A stretch of DNA of 64,000 bases from Begonia masoniana (lineage: Eukaryota > Streptophyta > Magnoliopsida > Cucurbitales > Begoniaceae): the NCBI GenBank assembly GCA_022432975.1, contig CM039502.1, positions 17,431,453 through 17,495,452 on the forward strand, read 5' to 3'. Under the pieces are notes generated by a model, which saw only the letters and a program-made list of their open reading frames with translations, was not told the DNA's origin and made no database searches. Every line of letters begins with the position of its first letter. Position 1 is the first letter of the stretch. The position numbers were made by a program, and so were the translations under genes. Below are positions 44,183 to 54,801 of this stretch, piece by piece.

Positions 44183-44463
44183 AAACTCTCCTTTACCATG
44201 AACAAACATAGAAATATAAGAAAAAAAGTATAAAACTGTGGCAAATTTATGCCTACTGTCTAAGAATTGAGCTTGTCACTCACATAGAAATCATAAAAGT
44301 TCAATAGTATTGTCAATTTCAATGGGTGCAATATGCAAACCCATAGACGAAGAGCAAACAAACCCTGAATTTGAAGAATAAAACAATCCTCCACAGCCAT
44401 TATCAACTTCATTCCCTCAAAATTTTATCTATCAATGCAGCATCATGTTTAAAAGAAACTTAC

Positions 44464-44579
44464 CAATCGTGATAACATTTGAGACATAATGCATGATCGT
44501 AGCTAGGCAATACAACCATACTCTTCATCTCTAAGCAAATTCCGCATTCTTCTTCTCTCTCCAAGTCTATTTCTGAGAG
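44464..44579 (-). pseudogene. AIRP2-like RING E3 ligase, first RING exon
   Basis: 116 nt, minus strand, acceptor GACTAAG at 44584-44580 and donor |GTAAG at 44463. Reads LSEIDLEREEECGICLEMK, then VVLPSYDHALCLKCYHD and the first two bases of a Trp codon. This is the RING-HC start; compared with the usual LPxCxHxxCxxC, the third zinc ligand is Tyr rather than Cys. The exon phase fits the 41545 exon exactly. Next to it, 44640-44800 may hold a small exon (ATGCAG|ATGAGGAGACTGAAGG), not recognised. Confidence 0.82.
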
Positions 44580-44823
44580 CTTAGTCAAAACCGTTATAAG
44601 GAAAAACAAATCAACACAAGAAATCTTACTATTTCCCACACCAAAATCAAGCTTTTATGTCTGCAAAAAATACAGTTGAGTATTTAAATTTGCTCACCAT
44701 AAAAATCTCTAATTTGTTGCCTTCAGTCTCCTCATCTGCATGAGTATGCTTAATCACATACCACACCCAACAAGTTATCCAGATTAAGTTACTATGCGAG
44801 TGAAGAAAATGAATATAGAAAAG

Positions 44824-45040
44824 TGTTGAATCGAACCTCACTGAACCGGGTTCTCTATAATCTCTCATACGATTGTTTGCACATTTCATTTTGCGTGTCT
44901 ATCTTCTCAAGAATTAACCTAAGCGTTAAAGACAATTGAACTGTAATTTTTCAATGTAAATGATAGTATAGCAACAACTCCTAAGCGAGTTTCTTTTCCT
45001 TCTTCTTCTCTTCTCCCTCTCCCTTAATACCCATCTAACA
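44824..45040 (+). repeat. Copia-1 5' LTR
   Basis: 217 bp, TGTTGAATCGAACC...CCCATCTAACA. Matches 49472-49673 with several indels and substitutions. Confidence 0.9.
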
Positions 45041-45092
45041 TGGTATCAGAGCCATAAACAGCTTTTTTTCCTCATCTCTTTCTTTCTCTGAA

Positions 45093-46045
45093 ATGATGAC
45101 CTCTTCACAGAGTACAACTAACTCACCATCGCTTTCTTCCCTCTCTCTATCCTCCATTCCCCATCTTCCCTCGGTCAATCGGCCTCTTACCATCAAGCTT
45201 GATGATTCAAATTTTCTGATATGGAAAAACCAACTATTGAATGTAGTTATTGCTAACGGGCTGGAGGATATCCTTACCGGATCTCATCCATGTCCTCGAA
45301 GGGAAGATCCAGACTTTCCATCTTGGCAGAGATATAATCGTCTATAATGAGTTGGATATATGCCTCTGTTCAAGAACAAATGCTGGGACAAATAGTCAGA
45401 TATTCATTAGCATCTGAGATCTGGAAAGCTCTCAGACAACTTTACTCTGCTTCATCTGTTGCCCGGATCTCAGAGCTTCGAACAAGTTTACAAGCTTTTC
45501 GTAAAGACGGTCTCAGTGCCATGTCCTATATTTAGAAATTCTGAAGCCTCTGCTACACATTGGAAGCTATCGACGAACCCGCGAGCCAGAAAGATCAACT
45601 CCTCTATTTTCTCAATGGTTGAGTAGAATACAATTCCTCTATCACCGTTATGTCCACGCGCACTGATCACCCTTCTATTAAAGAACTCAATAGTTTGCTG
45701 CTAAGCTACGAGGCTCGCTTAGAATGCCAAAATGCTTCTGCCTCCCTGAATTCCCTTCAAGCAAACCACACCAATATCTCTGGTAATAAACCTAGACCAA
45801 AATTCCCGTCACCCCCTGGACCTCACTCTTTCTTTACCCCAAATAGACCACGGGGTCCTCGCCCATCATTCCCCTCTTCAACCCTGCTTCCCACTCCTAC
45901 TTATCATCCGTCCTCTCCTTCATTTTCTCAAAACCAAACCCAAAATCAACCTCGCTGCCAAATTTGCCTCAAAACAGGACATAGTGCTAACATCTATTAC
46001 CACATAACCAATCTTCAATATCAACCTACTATTAACCCACCTTGA
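45093..46045 (+). pseudogene. Copia-1 gag
   Basis: Begins MMTSSQSTTNS with LPSVNRPLTIKLDDSNFLIW, stop near 45345, then SWIYASVQEQMLGQIV, LASEIWKALRQLYSASSVAR and HPSIKELNSLLLSYEARLE, a copia gag. The zinc knuckle CQICLKTGHSANIYYH has Tyr in place of the last Cys. Proline-rich linker before the knuckle. Confidence 0.85.
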
Positions 46046-47640
46046 AATTTCTCTGCAATTCTACCGTCCTTTGATACTCAATCAACCTCAGCCAACACAC
46101 CTTTAGACCCTTCCTTGTATATAGATTCTAGTGCCTCTCACCATTTTACTCCCGATTTGAATATGTTAGATTCTGCTACCCTGTACTCAGGAGATGCTTA
46201 AATCACAGTTGGAAACGATAAGCGCTCTCCTATCTCTGACACTGGTCATGCTACTATCCTTACTCACTCTTCTTCCTTACATTTACAGACTGCTTATCAT
46301 TCACCTTCTCTTCAAAAAAATCTTCTTAGTGTCTCTCAGTTATGTTCTGATAATCAAGCATACATTGAATTCTATTCTTCTTTTTTTTTTTTTTGTCAAA
46401 GACCAGGTATCCCACAAAATCATTCTCCAAAGAATCCTTGACAACGGCCTCTATAGAGTCTTCCCTCCCTCCAAATGTCAACCTTCCTCTGCTCAGCTCC
46501 ATTCTGTGTCTAGCAACTCCTCAAATCTGTGGCATGTTAGATTGGGACATCCTGCTTCTACGGTTGTTAATTCTGTTTTAGCTAGTTCTAACATTTCAGT
46601 CTCCTCTCATTGTATGGATTTCTGTTCTTCATGTCAATTGGCTAAATCTCATCGGTTATCATTTTCATTATGTACTTCTCATGCCACTACTACTTTTGAT
46701 TTAATTCACACAGACTTATGGGTCCTTCCCCGGTTTCTTCTATCACTGGCATCAAATATTTTTTAATCTATATTTTTTTCTCGGTTCACTTGGTTTTATC
46801 CTTCTGTTCTAAGGATGAAACTTATAATAAGTTCATCCTATTCAAAACGATGGTTCAAACTCAGTATAATGTCAATATTAAACGAGTAAGATCTGATTGG
46901 GGCGGTGAATTTAGATCTCTCTCAAATTTTTTCACATCACAGGGTGTTAACTATGAAATTTCTTGTCCATATACACCACAGCGAAACGGACGAGTTGAAC
47001 GAAAAAATCAACACATTGTTGAAACCGGCTTAACTCTTCTTGTTTACGCATCCATGCATTTAAAATACTGGCCCTTCACCTTTAGAATTGCCGTATATTT
47101 AATTAATCGGCTTCCATTAAAAGTTTTACTCAACAAGTCCCCGTTCCAAGTCTTGTATAACAAAGTTCCCTCTTACAATCACCTTCAAACTTTTGGATGT
47201 CAATGCTTTTCGTTTTTACGTCCTTATAACACCCATAAACTCGAATTCTGATCAAGTCCTTGTATTTTTCTAGGGTATAGCAGTCACCACAAAGGATACT
47301 TATGTCTTCATACAACCAGTGGTCGAATCTATATCTCACGACATGTCATCTTCAATGAACTGATTTTCCCTTGTCTAACTTCTCTCAACTACACTGTTCA
47401 ATCTCCTGCTATTCTCGTCATTCTGCCCCTATTACCTACTTTTCCTCTTCATCGTCCTCCAACTATCGAAACCCACTTCTCTCTTCCACAACCTGTCAAC
47501 TCATCCTCTTCTTCTTCATCCATAGCATCCTCTTCTCCGCATGACCAAGTAGTGAGCTTGACAGAACCTTCGACTGTGAATGAGCATCCAATGGTTACGC
47601 GTTCCAAGTCTGGCATTGTCGAATGCCAAACTTCCTTAAT
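46046..47640 (+). pseudogene. Copia-1 protease and integrase
   Basis: Protease motif YIDSSASHHFTPD at about 46118 (D-S-S in place of D-S-G). Pre-integrase domain NSSNLWHVRLGHPASTVV, FCSSCQLAKSHRLSF. Integrase core with VRSDWGGEFRSL (Asp) and CPYTPQRNGRVERKNQHIVE (Glu), open at 46718-47251, ending FGCQCFSFLRPYNTHKLEF. Frames change between segments. Confidence 0.85.
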
Positions 47641-49470
47641 GATATAAGGAAGCTTCCAGCCTTGTCGAATGGCATATGGCTAAGCAAAATGAGTTTGATG
47701 CTCTTCAATCTAAGGGTGCATGGTCTCTGGTTCCGAAACCAACTCATTCTTGAATTCTTGGTTCCAAGTGGGTCTATCGGATAAAACTCTGCTCATATGG
47801 ATCAATTGATAGATTCAAAGCTCGCCTCGTTGCAAAAGATTTTCGACAAACATAGGGTAGTCTTGACTTTCATGAGACATTTAGTCCTGTCATTAAATCA
47901 ACAACAATCTGACTAATTCTCAATATTGCAACTGCTCGGCAATGGACCATCAAATAGTTAGATATTCAGAATGCCTTTCTTCATGGTGATCTCCTTGAGG
48001 ACGTTTATATGAAACAACCTTAAGCTAACTTCAAACTTCACCATTCTCTATACAGTCTTAAGCAATCACCCTGTGCATGGTTCCTCAAGCTAAGTATTGC
48101 TCTTCTTAATTGGGGTTTCATAGATTCTAAAGTTGATATCTCTATGTTCATTCATCATACTACCTCTGATGTTCTTGTGGTTCTAGTATATTGTGGATGA
48201 TATCATTATGATTGGGTCGTCTTCTACTCTGATTTCCGAATTGATCGCGCATCTTTCTCAACTGTTTGCTATCAAGGATCTTAGCACATTACATTTTTTT
48301 TGGGCGTTAACGGTCTACATCTAAGTCAAACAAAGTATATTCAAGATCTACTGCTCAAAACAGGAATGCTAGATTCGAAACCTCATCTCACTCTACTTGA
48401 TCTTCCGCCACTCTCTATTCATGCTGGTAAACCGCTATCTAATTTAACCAAATACCACAGTATTCTTGGTGTTCTTCAGTACTGCACACTCATGAGGCCG
48501 GATATATCATTTGCTGTCAACAAACTTTACCAATTCATGCATGCAGCAACGAATCTTCATATGCAAGCTGTCAAGTGAGTTCATACTTAAAGGGCACTGC
48601 TCATTTGGGACTTCATCTTCACCACAACTCAGATCATGCTATATTTGGCTACACTGATGCTAACTGGGCATCGTGTCCTGATGATCATCGTAGCACAAGC
48701 AAGTATTGTATCTTTCTTGGTCATAATTTAATTTTCTGGTCATCCTCAAAACAACGAGCTGTCTCCAGATCAAGTACCGAGTCAGAATATCGTGCTCTGA
48801 CCAATGGAGCTACTTAAATTCTCTGGATTCAGTCCTTACTCAAAGAGCTGCGCCTCTCTCCCTAGTCGTCTCTTATTATATACTGTGATAATATCAGCAC
48901 TCTACGTCTCGAGTCAAATCTTGTTCTTCACACTCAGTCCAAACATGTGGAAATTGATCAACATTTTGTCCGAAAAAATATCAAAAATGGATCTTTGTGT
49001 GATGACCCGAATGTGTACGTATGAGCACGACTACGGGGCAAACCTCGGGACTTAAGCCGAGTGTAGGCAAATCTCAGACTTTGGAGCACAATTTGGGAGG
49101 TATATGGAAATGAAACATATGTAAGAAAACCCTTCCAAGATAGTAAGACGCGTTTTAGAGCACAATTGACAATGGATCCCATAAGAACTTTAAAGTTAAA
49201 AGTGTCCCAGCGAGAGCAGTACCATATTGGATGACTGACTGGGAAGTCCTCGCCAAAAAAATCCGTGAGGGGAGGATATTGGGCTACGACCTAATCCCCA
49301 GAGCGGACAATATCTTACTAGGAAAAAGAGTCGTTATACTTTGAGTCTCGCCTATGCACCATCTACAAATCAACTTGTCGATTGGTTAAAAAACCACCAG
49401 TGGCTGCACGTTTTCAAGAACTTCGCACCAAACTCACGGTTCTTCCTAGACCCCTGCGTTTGCGGGGGAA
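47640..49470 (+). pseudogene. Copia-1 reverse transcriptase and RNase H
   Basis: RT remnants: QSKGAWSLVPKPTHS, RFKARLVAKDF, IQNAFLHGDLLEDVYMKQP, with the VDDIIM catalytic region around 48190. 48300-48578 reads GVNGLHLSQTKYIQDLLLKT and YCTLMRPDISFAVNKLYQF; RNase H reads GYTDANWASCPDDHRSTS, WSSSKQRAVSRSSTESEYRA. The RNase H is split after KNGSL by the 48998-49338 insertion and ends SLAYAPSTNQLVDWL. Stops and frameshifts throughout. Confidence 0.85.
48998..49338 (+). mobile_element. 341-bp insertion in Copia-1 RNase H (small solo LTR or TRIM)
   Basis: TGTGATGACCCG...AGTCGTTATA, flanked by perfect 5-bp duplication CTTTG (48993-48997, 49339-49343). Removing it restores the RNase H reading (KNGSL then SLAYAP). 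Contains AGTCCTCGCC and CAGAGCGGACAATATCTTAC, text often seen in short plant LTRs. Confidence 0.8.
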
Positions 49471-49471
49471 T

Positions 49472-49673
49472 ATTGAACCGAACCGCACTGAACTGGGTTC
49501 TCTGTAATCTCTCATACAGTTGTTTGCGTGTCTATCTTCTCCACAATTAACCTAAGCGTTAAAGACAACTAAACAGTAATTTTTCAATGTAAATGACAGT
49601 ATAGCAACAACTCCTAAGCGAGTTTCTTCTCCTTCTTCTTCTCTTCTCCCTCTCCTTTAATACCCATCTAACA
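49472..49673 (+). repeat. Copia-1 3' LTR
   Basis: Starts TATTGAACCG (TG changed to TA) and ends CCCATCTAACA. 202 bp. Confidence 0.9.
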
Positions 49674-49791
49674 AAAAGTAACAATGAGAGTGAAAAAGAA
49701 AAAGAAAATAAAACAATCCACAAACAAATATATCTTCCACATCGTCTAGTTTAAGAAGAGAAAAACAGAAAAGTGAAAAGCACGCTGTCAC

Positions 49792-49899
49792 AGGCAAGAT
49801 GAAAATTTGTCCATTGAACAAGAAAAAGAAACAAGGGAGCTGGCGGGGTGTAAGATAATCTCATTTGCAAACGAGCTCTATCCTTTTCTCTTGGATGAT
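49792..49899 (-). pseudogene. AIRP2-like RING E3 ligase, N-terminal exon
   Basis: Minus strand after acceptor TGCTTTAG (49900 on). Reads (D)HPREKDRARL, QMRLSYTPPAPLFLFLVQW, TNFHLA, then a gt donor at 49791-49790. The QMRLSY...LFLFL.QWTD.HLAG block is the signature N-terminal region of AIRP2-type RING proteins. The first exon (MRKSFKDSL-like) and the next one (GALGLL-like, THERKAS-like) were looked for and not found nearby, so this copy is incomplete or they are diverged. Confidence 0.8.
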
Positions 49900-50086
49900 C
49901 TAAAGCACTTCCATGACAAAGGAAGACAAGGTGCCACGAGGTGAGCAATTAGGGACAAGACACTATAATGCGACGCTGAAGCACTTATACAAGTGAAACG
50001 ACAGAAAATGGTTATGACTGAAGTGTAATAGCAACTATAAGTACTTTAAACTAAGCCAAGAAAACAAGTAGAGCTGAAAAAGTTAC

Positions 50087-50252
50087 CTCCTCTGGTCGTA
50101 GATGGAACGCAAAGAGTAGCCGATGGTGGGAATATTGGCTTGCTTTTGCAGCGCAATATTTCTGAGATGTCATCTTCTACAGCCAAGCTGTAGTAGTAGT
50201 ATCTTTCTGCTCTAAGAGCACTGATTTCAATTTCTCTAGTCATCCTACAATC
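50087..50252 (-). other. Candidate exon upstream of the AIRP2-like exons
   Basis: Minus strand, acceptor TTTGTAGCAG at 50253 and donor GAG|GTAAC at 50086. ATG at 50243-50241, then MTREIEISALRAERYYYYSL and LRCKSKPIFPPSATLCVPST, open throughout. Good splice borders, but the protein is not recognised and does not match the AIRP2 N-terminus. It could be a captured exon of another gene. Upstream at about 50650-50900 is a CT-rich 5'-UTR-like region with a GTGAGT donor. Confidence 0.4.
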
Positions 50253-51020
50253 CTGCTACAAATGGTTTGAAAGTGGATCCTTTCCGGTCGAGCACTGCTA
50301 TGAGAATTTACAAACACTTGCTAACAAATTAGAGAATGCTAGAGTTAATGAAGACCCAACAGAATAACAATTCTTATAAAGCCTAAATATGAAGTTTTCT
50401 CTTCTAATTAAGCTTAAAAAAAACACACAAAGTAAATGAAGTGCAGCAACCAAGATTACAGCAAAAGGACAGAAAAAAGAGACAAAAGAAGAACCTAATC
50501 TCAATAGAGAGAAAATATTGATTACAGGAAGGTTGAGGGCATTCTATGGGCAAGACCATTCCCATCGGAAGGAATGCAAAAAATTGTGAAGAGACAACGA
50601 GGGTTTGTGCTAATTAGGTCTGCAAAATAGACAGAGCAAGAGAGAAACTCACCAACACGTCATCACCAACCGCGCGAGATGAGAAGAGAAGAGACCACAG
50701 AAGAAATGGCCATCTTAATTCGTAAATGGAAGAAAAAAAATCACCCTCCCGAGAGGCGTAAATGGAGAGGAGAAGGAAAAGTTGCACCACCCGGAAAAAC
50801 CATGACCTTTCATGGAGGCACAAAGAGAGAGATGCAAACAAATGAAAGTTGAGAAATAAAGATTAGTGTATTCCAGAGAAGAGAAAGGCAGAGGAAGAAG
50901 AAGACGATAGAGAGAAAGTAATCTGTTGTATATTTTCCTTGACTGTGTAATTTTACAAAATGTACAATATATAGGAAAAAGGTAGATAATAAAGGAAATA
51001 AATAAAAAAGAGAATAATGA

Positions 51021-53031
51021 CTAATTTAATCTAATTGAATGACTATGCATCCGCTGACATCCCCTCTCAAGAGCAAGGCTGTTGGCCGAAGATATTGGAT
51101 ATAAAGATAGAAAAACTGGAAGGGGGAGAGGCTTGGTAAGAGCATCGGCAAGCTGATTCTGTGAAGGAGTAAACTGAACCAGTAACGATTTTTGTTGTAC
51201 CTTTTCTCGAACAAAGTGGAAGTCAATTTCAACATCTTTGGATTTAGAGTGTAACACAGGGTTGGATGCTAGATATGTCGCACTCAAATTATCACAAAAA
51301 ATGATAGGGATATCATGTGATGTAATACCAATTTCACTGAGTAAGGATTGACGCCAAAGAATTTCCACTGCGCCATTTGCGACGCTTCGATATTCAGACT
51401 CTGTGCTTGATCGAGAGACAGCATTTTGTTTTGTGGAGGACCAAGAGATAAGATTTGTGTCCAAAAATATACAATAGCCACTTGTGCTTTTTCAATTATC
51501 TGGACATGAAGCCCAGTCTGCATCTATATATAACAGGTCAGGTTAAAATGAGATGAAGGAGAGAGGGAAATACCTAAAGATAGTGTCCCTTGAAGATAAT
51601 GGAGAATACGCTTAACGGATTGCCAGTGAACATCTGAAGGTGCATGCATAAATTGACAAACTTTGTTGACTGCAAAGGCAATGTCTGGTCTCGTAAGACA
51701 ACAATATTGGAGACCGCCGATGATGCTACGATAAGTAGAGCCATCAAGTAACGGAGTACCATAATTCTTGGATAGTATTGGGCCCGATACCATCGGAGTA
51801 GGCACAGGGTTGCAAGAACTCATCTTAGCCTTATGAAGTAATTCAGAAATATACCGAGATTGAGAAAAATGCATACCAGTAGGAGTTCGAGTAATCGAAA
51901 TGCCAAGGAAAAAGGAGAGAGGACCAAGGTCACGAACTACAAACTGACGATGTAAATAATGGAGAATCTGGTCCATAAGAGAAGTGGAGTTACTCGTCAG
52001 AATAATATCGTCGACATACACCAACATGAGAATAATTGAGGAGTGCTTTTGACAAATAAATAAAGATGTATCTGATTTAGATGCTGAGAAACCCCATGCG
52101 AGCAGAGTAGAGTACAACTTATTGTACCAAGCTCGAGGAGACTGTTGTAGTCCATATAAGGCTTTCCGTAGTAGGCAAACAACAGAAGCATTAGAAGGAT
52201 CAACAAACCTGGGGGGTTGTTGCATATACACCGTGTCAGTGCGAATGGTTGTAGGTTTGACAGCAGGGCTAAAAGTTTCATTATAGTCAATGCCTTCAGT
52301 CTGTTATACCCTTTTTCCACTAAACGGGCCTTATATCGGTGGACAGAGCCATCAGAGTTAAGCTTGACTTTAAAAACCCATTTACAATCAATAAGCTTGG
52401 CACCTTGAGGTAGAGAAACAAGTTGCCATGTGTCATTCTTGTGGAGAGCAGAAATTTCTTCGTGCATAGCAACCATCCAATGATGGCTTTTAGAAGCTTG
52501 CTGGAAAATTGTTGGTTCAAGGTGTAAAGTGGTTTGGGCTTGTAGAGCCTTTGGCTTAAAAATGCCATCTTTGGAGCGAGTTCTCATGGAATGATTATTG
52601 ACGGTAAGTAAACTATCTCTTGGGTTTGAGGTGATAAGTGGGGTAGGAGAAGGAAGAGGAGGTGCTATGGGAATTGTAGGAGAAGTAGTAGAGGTGGTAG
52701 GTGTAGGGTCGGGTAAGATGTGAGGGTGGAAGGGGAATGGAGGAAAAGGTAATGATGTGAGTGGGACCGAGAAGGAAGGAGGTGATGTAGAGGAGGAAGT
52801 ATATGTGGAAAAGGGGAAGGATGACTCATCAAAGGTGACATGACGGGTGACATAAATTTTATTGGACATATAATTTAGGCATAGATAGCCTTTGTGAAGA
52901 GGACTATACCCGAGAAATGCACAAGGAAGGGAGCGAGGCTGTAATTTATGAGTGTTGAAAGGACGAAGGAAGGGAAAACATAGACATCCAAAAACATGTA
53001 GTGAGGAGTAAAGCGGAATAGACCCAAACAA
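51021..53031 (-). pseudogene. Copia-2 reverse transcriptase and RNase H
   Basis: Minus strand. RT: NDTWQLVSLPQGAKLIDCKW, RYKARLVEKGYN, then a gap where about 30 residues of the family (ITNAFLHGDLNE region) are missing between TIRT and VYMQQPPRFVDP. Then ALYGLQQSPRAWYNKLY, MLVYVDDIILTSNSTSL (catalytic YVDD intact), LGPLSFFLGISITRTP, GLQYCCLTRPDIAFAVNKV. RNase H: SWSSTKQNAVSRSSTESEYR, LAGNPVLHSKSKDVEIDFHF-like end. 51524-52231 is a clean 235-codon frame, so the copy is fairly young. Confidence 0.88.
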
Positions 53032-53739
53032 GCATTCAAATGGGGATTTGTTGTTTAAAATAGGAGTAGTTAGATAATTTATTAAAGTAGTGGCAGTAGC
53101 AAAAGCAGAAGGTCAAAAATGTTGAGGAACGGACGCATGAAAAAGAAGAGCCAAACCAGTTTCGACAACATGACGATTTTTGCGTTCCACACGTCCATTT
53201 TGATTTGGAGTGTGGGGACAAGAAATCCGATGATGAATGCCAAGAGATTTAAAAACAAAAGATAAAGATTGGAATTCGCCACCCCAATCAGATTGGACAA
53301 TTTTAATAGGAAAACCAAACTGATTTTTAACAAGCTTGTGAAATTCTTGAAAAGTTTTAAGAACATCACTTTTCAATTTTAAACAATACATCCAAGTAAA
53401 ATGAGTGCAATCATCAATAATCAACAGAAAATAACGAGTACTAGTAATAGAGGAAATAAGGGATGGACGCCAAACATCCATGTGCACAAGGTACAAGGGA
53501 GAAAGTGAATGAGAAGTTGAAACTGAAAATGGTAACCGATGGTTTTTACTCAATTGACAAGCAATACATAGTTGAGGTAAATTAAGCTTAACCGAAGGGA
53601 AATTACATAGACGCAATACAGAATTTAAAACTTGAACTGATGGATGGCCGAGACGAAAGTGCCACAAATTTGAAGAGGAACTAGCGGAAGAGCAAACAGG
53701 GACGGAGGGACTGGTGACTACAGACAGAGCGCCAGCCAC
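52600..53739 (-). pseudogene. Copia-2 integrase
   Basis: Minus strand. SNLWHFRLGHPSVQVLNSV and LCIACQLSKNHRLPF (HHCC finger), LVHMDVWRPS, IKIVQSDWGGEFQSL, CPHTPNQNGRVERKNRHVVE (D, D, E present). Then FGCLCFPFLRPFNTHKLQPR, HKGYLCLNYMSNKIYVTRHV and a serine/proline-rich linker to RT. One stop at about 53113 separates core and tail. Confidence 0.88.
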
Positions 53740-53799
53740 AGAAGGAGGAGCACAAGGGGTTTTATAGAGGCCATTACTGAGGAGTTCTCGAAGAATTGT

Positions 53800-54727
53800 C
53801 TAATGAGATCTCCGATCCTTAATCAGAAAATAGTTAGAGTGAAATTCAACGAAGATTAGATTTTCACGACATAATTGATTAATACTAAGGAGATTATGAG
53901 AAAGTAATGGAGTATGATAAACATTCCGTAAGAACAGAGGGCATTTAGCAGTGGGAATAATGGCAGAACCAGAGTTAGCGATAGAGTGAGACTTACCGTC
54001 GGCCGTAAAGACATTTGTGAAGCCATTGTAGGGAGTAGGGTTGAGCAGCAAAGAAGAATCGGGAGTGAAATGGTGGGTTGCTTCTGAATCCAGTAGCCAA
54101 GGGGATGAATTTGCAGAAACACCCGAAGAAGGAATCGGAAAAATTCCGGCAGTGTTAGCCTGTGCAGGAGAGGGGAAGATGTGCTGGGGTGGGCCGGAGT
54201 AATTGGTTGGGTAGCAGGCCTGGGATAATTGTTAGGATAGTGGGCTGGACTGTTGGGCTTGTAGGAAGCATTGAGGCGGTGGTAGCAGACCGCTGCGATG
54301 TGGCCCATTTTATTACAAATCTGACAACGAGGCTTGAATGAAGAGTTGGGCCGGAGCGAGGGCCATGCTAAATTCTGATTTGGTCCAGGGCCCGATCCAC
54401 GTCCATTTTGGTAGTTCGCCAGTGGAGGCGCAAAATTAGGGCTATGAGCGCCAAAATGACCGTGATGGTGGAACGACCGAGGAGGGCAGAATGGCCTCTG
54501 AATGGCGGCGTTGGCTTGAAGGGAGCTCGGGGTCTGGAGCTGGGTTGAAGAGTTCTGTTTCTCCAAGCGAAAGTCATAACTCAGCAAGAGGCTATGTAGT
54601 TCCTCCAATGGCAGTTCATCCTGCCGATTTGTGATGGAAGTCACAAATGGGTTGTAATCGCTATCGAGACCGGCAAGGAAATAAATGACATGGTCGCGAT
54701 ATGAGACGGAGAAAATCAACGATGACA
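53800..54727 (-). pseudogene. Copia-2 gag and protease
   Basis: Minus strand. Gag: SYRDHVIYFLAGLDSDYNPF, LPLEELHSLLLSYDFRLEKQ, Gln/Asn/Pro/Gly-rich linker, zinc knuckle CQICNKMGHIAAVCYH (complete CCHC). The protease motif WLLDSEATHHFTPDSS has Glu for the Gly of D-S-G. Then LHPRNVYHTPLLSHNLLS-like text and FVEFHSNYFLIKD. A frame change lies between gag and protease. Gag is cut at its left part by Copia-3. Confidence 0.86.
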
Positions 54728-54801
54728 TGAAAAGACACAAACTACAATTACAAACTAACTATAATTAAACAGTAAAAGTAAGTTAATATCCCCCCTCAAG
54801 A

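Larger units (their letters stand above)
44824..49673 (+). mobile_element. Copia-1: Ty1/copia element, defective
   Basis: LTRs 44824-45040 and 49472-49673, perfect 5-bp duplication AAAAG (44819-44823, 49674-49678), PBS TGGTATCAGAGCC at 45041-45053. Order gag, protease, integrase, RT, RNase H (Ty1/copia). Many stops. The gag start (LTIKLDDSNFLIWKNQLLN) resembles the Ale-type lineage. It sits in an intron of the AIRP2-like pseudogene and carries a 341-bp insertion at 48998-49338. Confidence 0.9.
50924..54727 (-). mobile_element. Copia-2: Ty1/copia element, 3' portion
   Basis: Minus strand. A short 3' LTR at 50924-51059 (minus-strand TGTCAGCGGATGC...ATACAACA) follows the purine run GAGAGGGGATG. 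RNase H, RT, integrase, protease and gag follow to the right. Gag is broken at about 54727 by Copia-3, so the 5' end lies beyond the window. Closely related to Copia-3. Confidence 0.85.
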
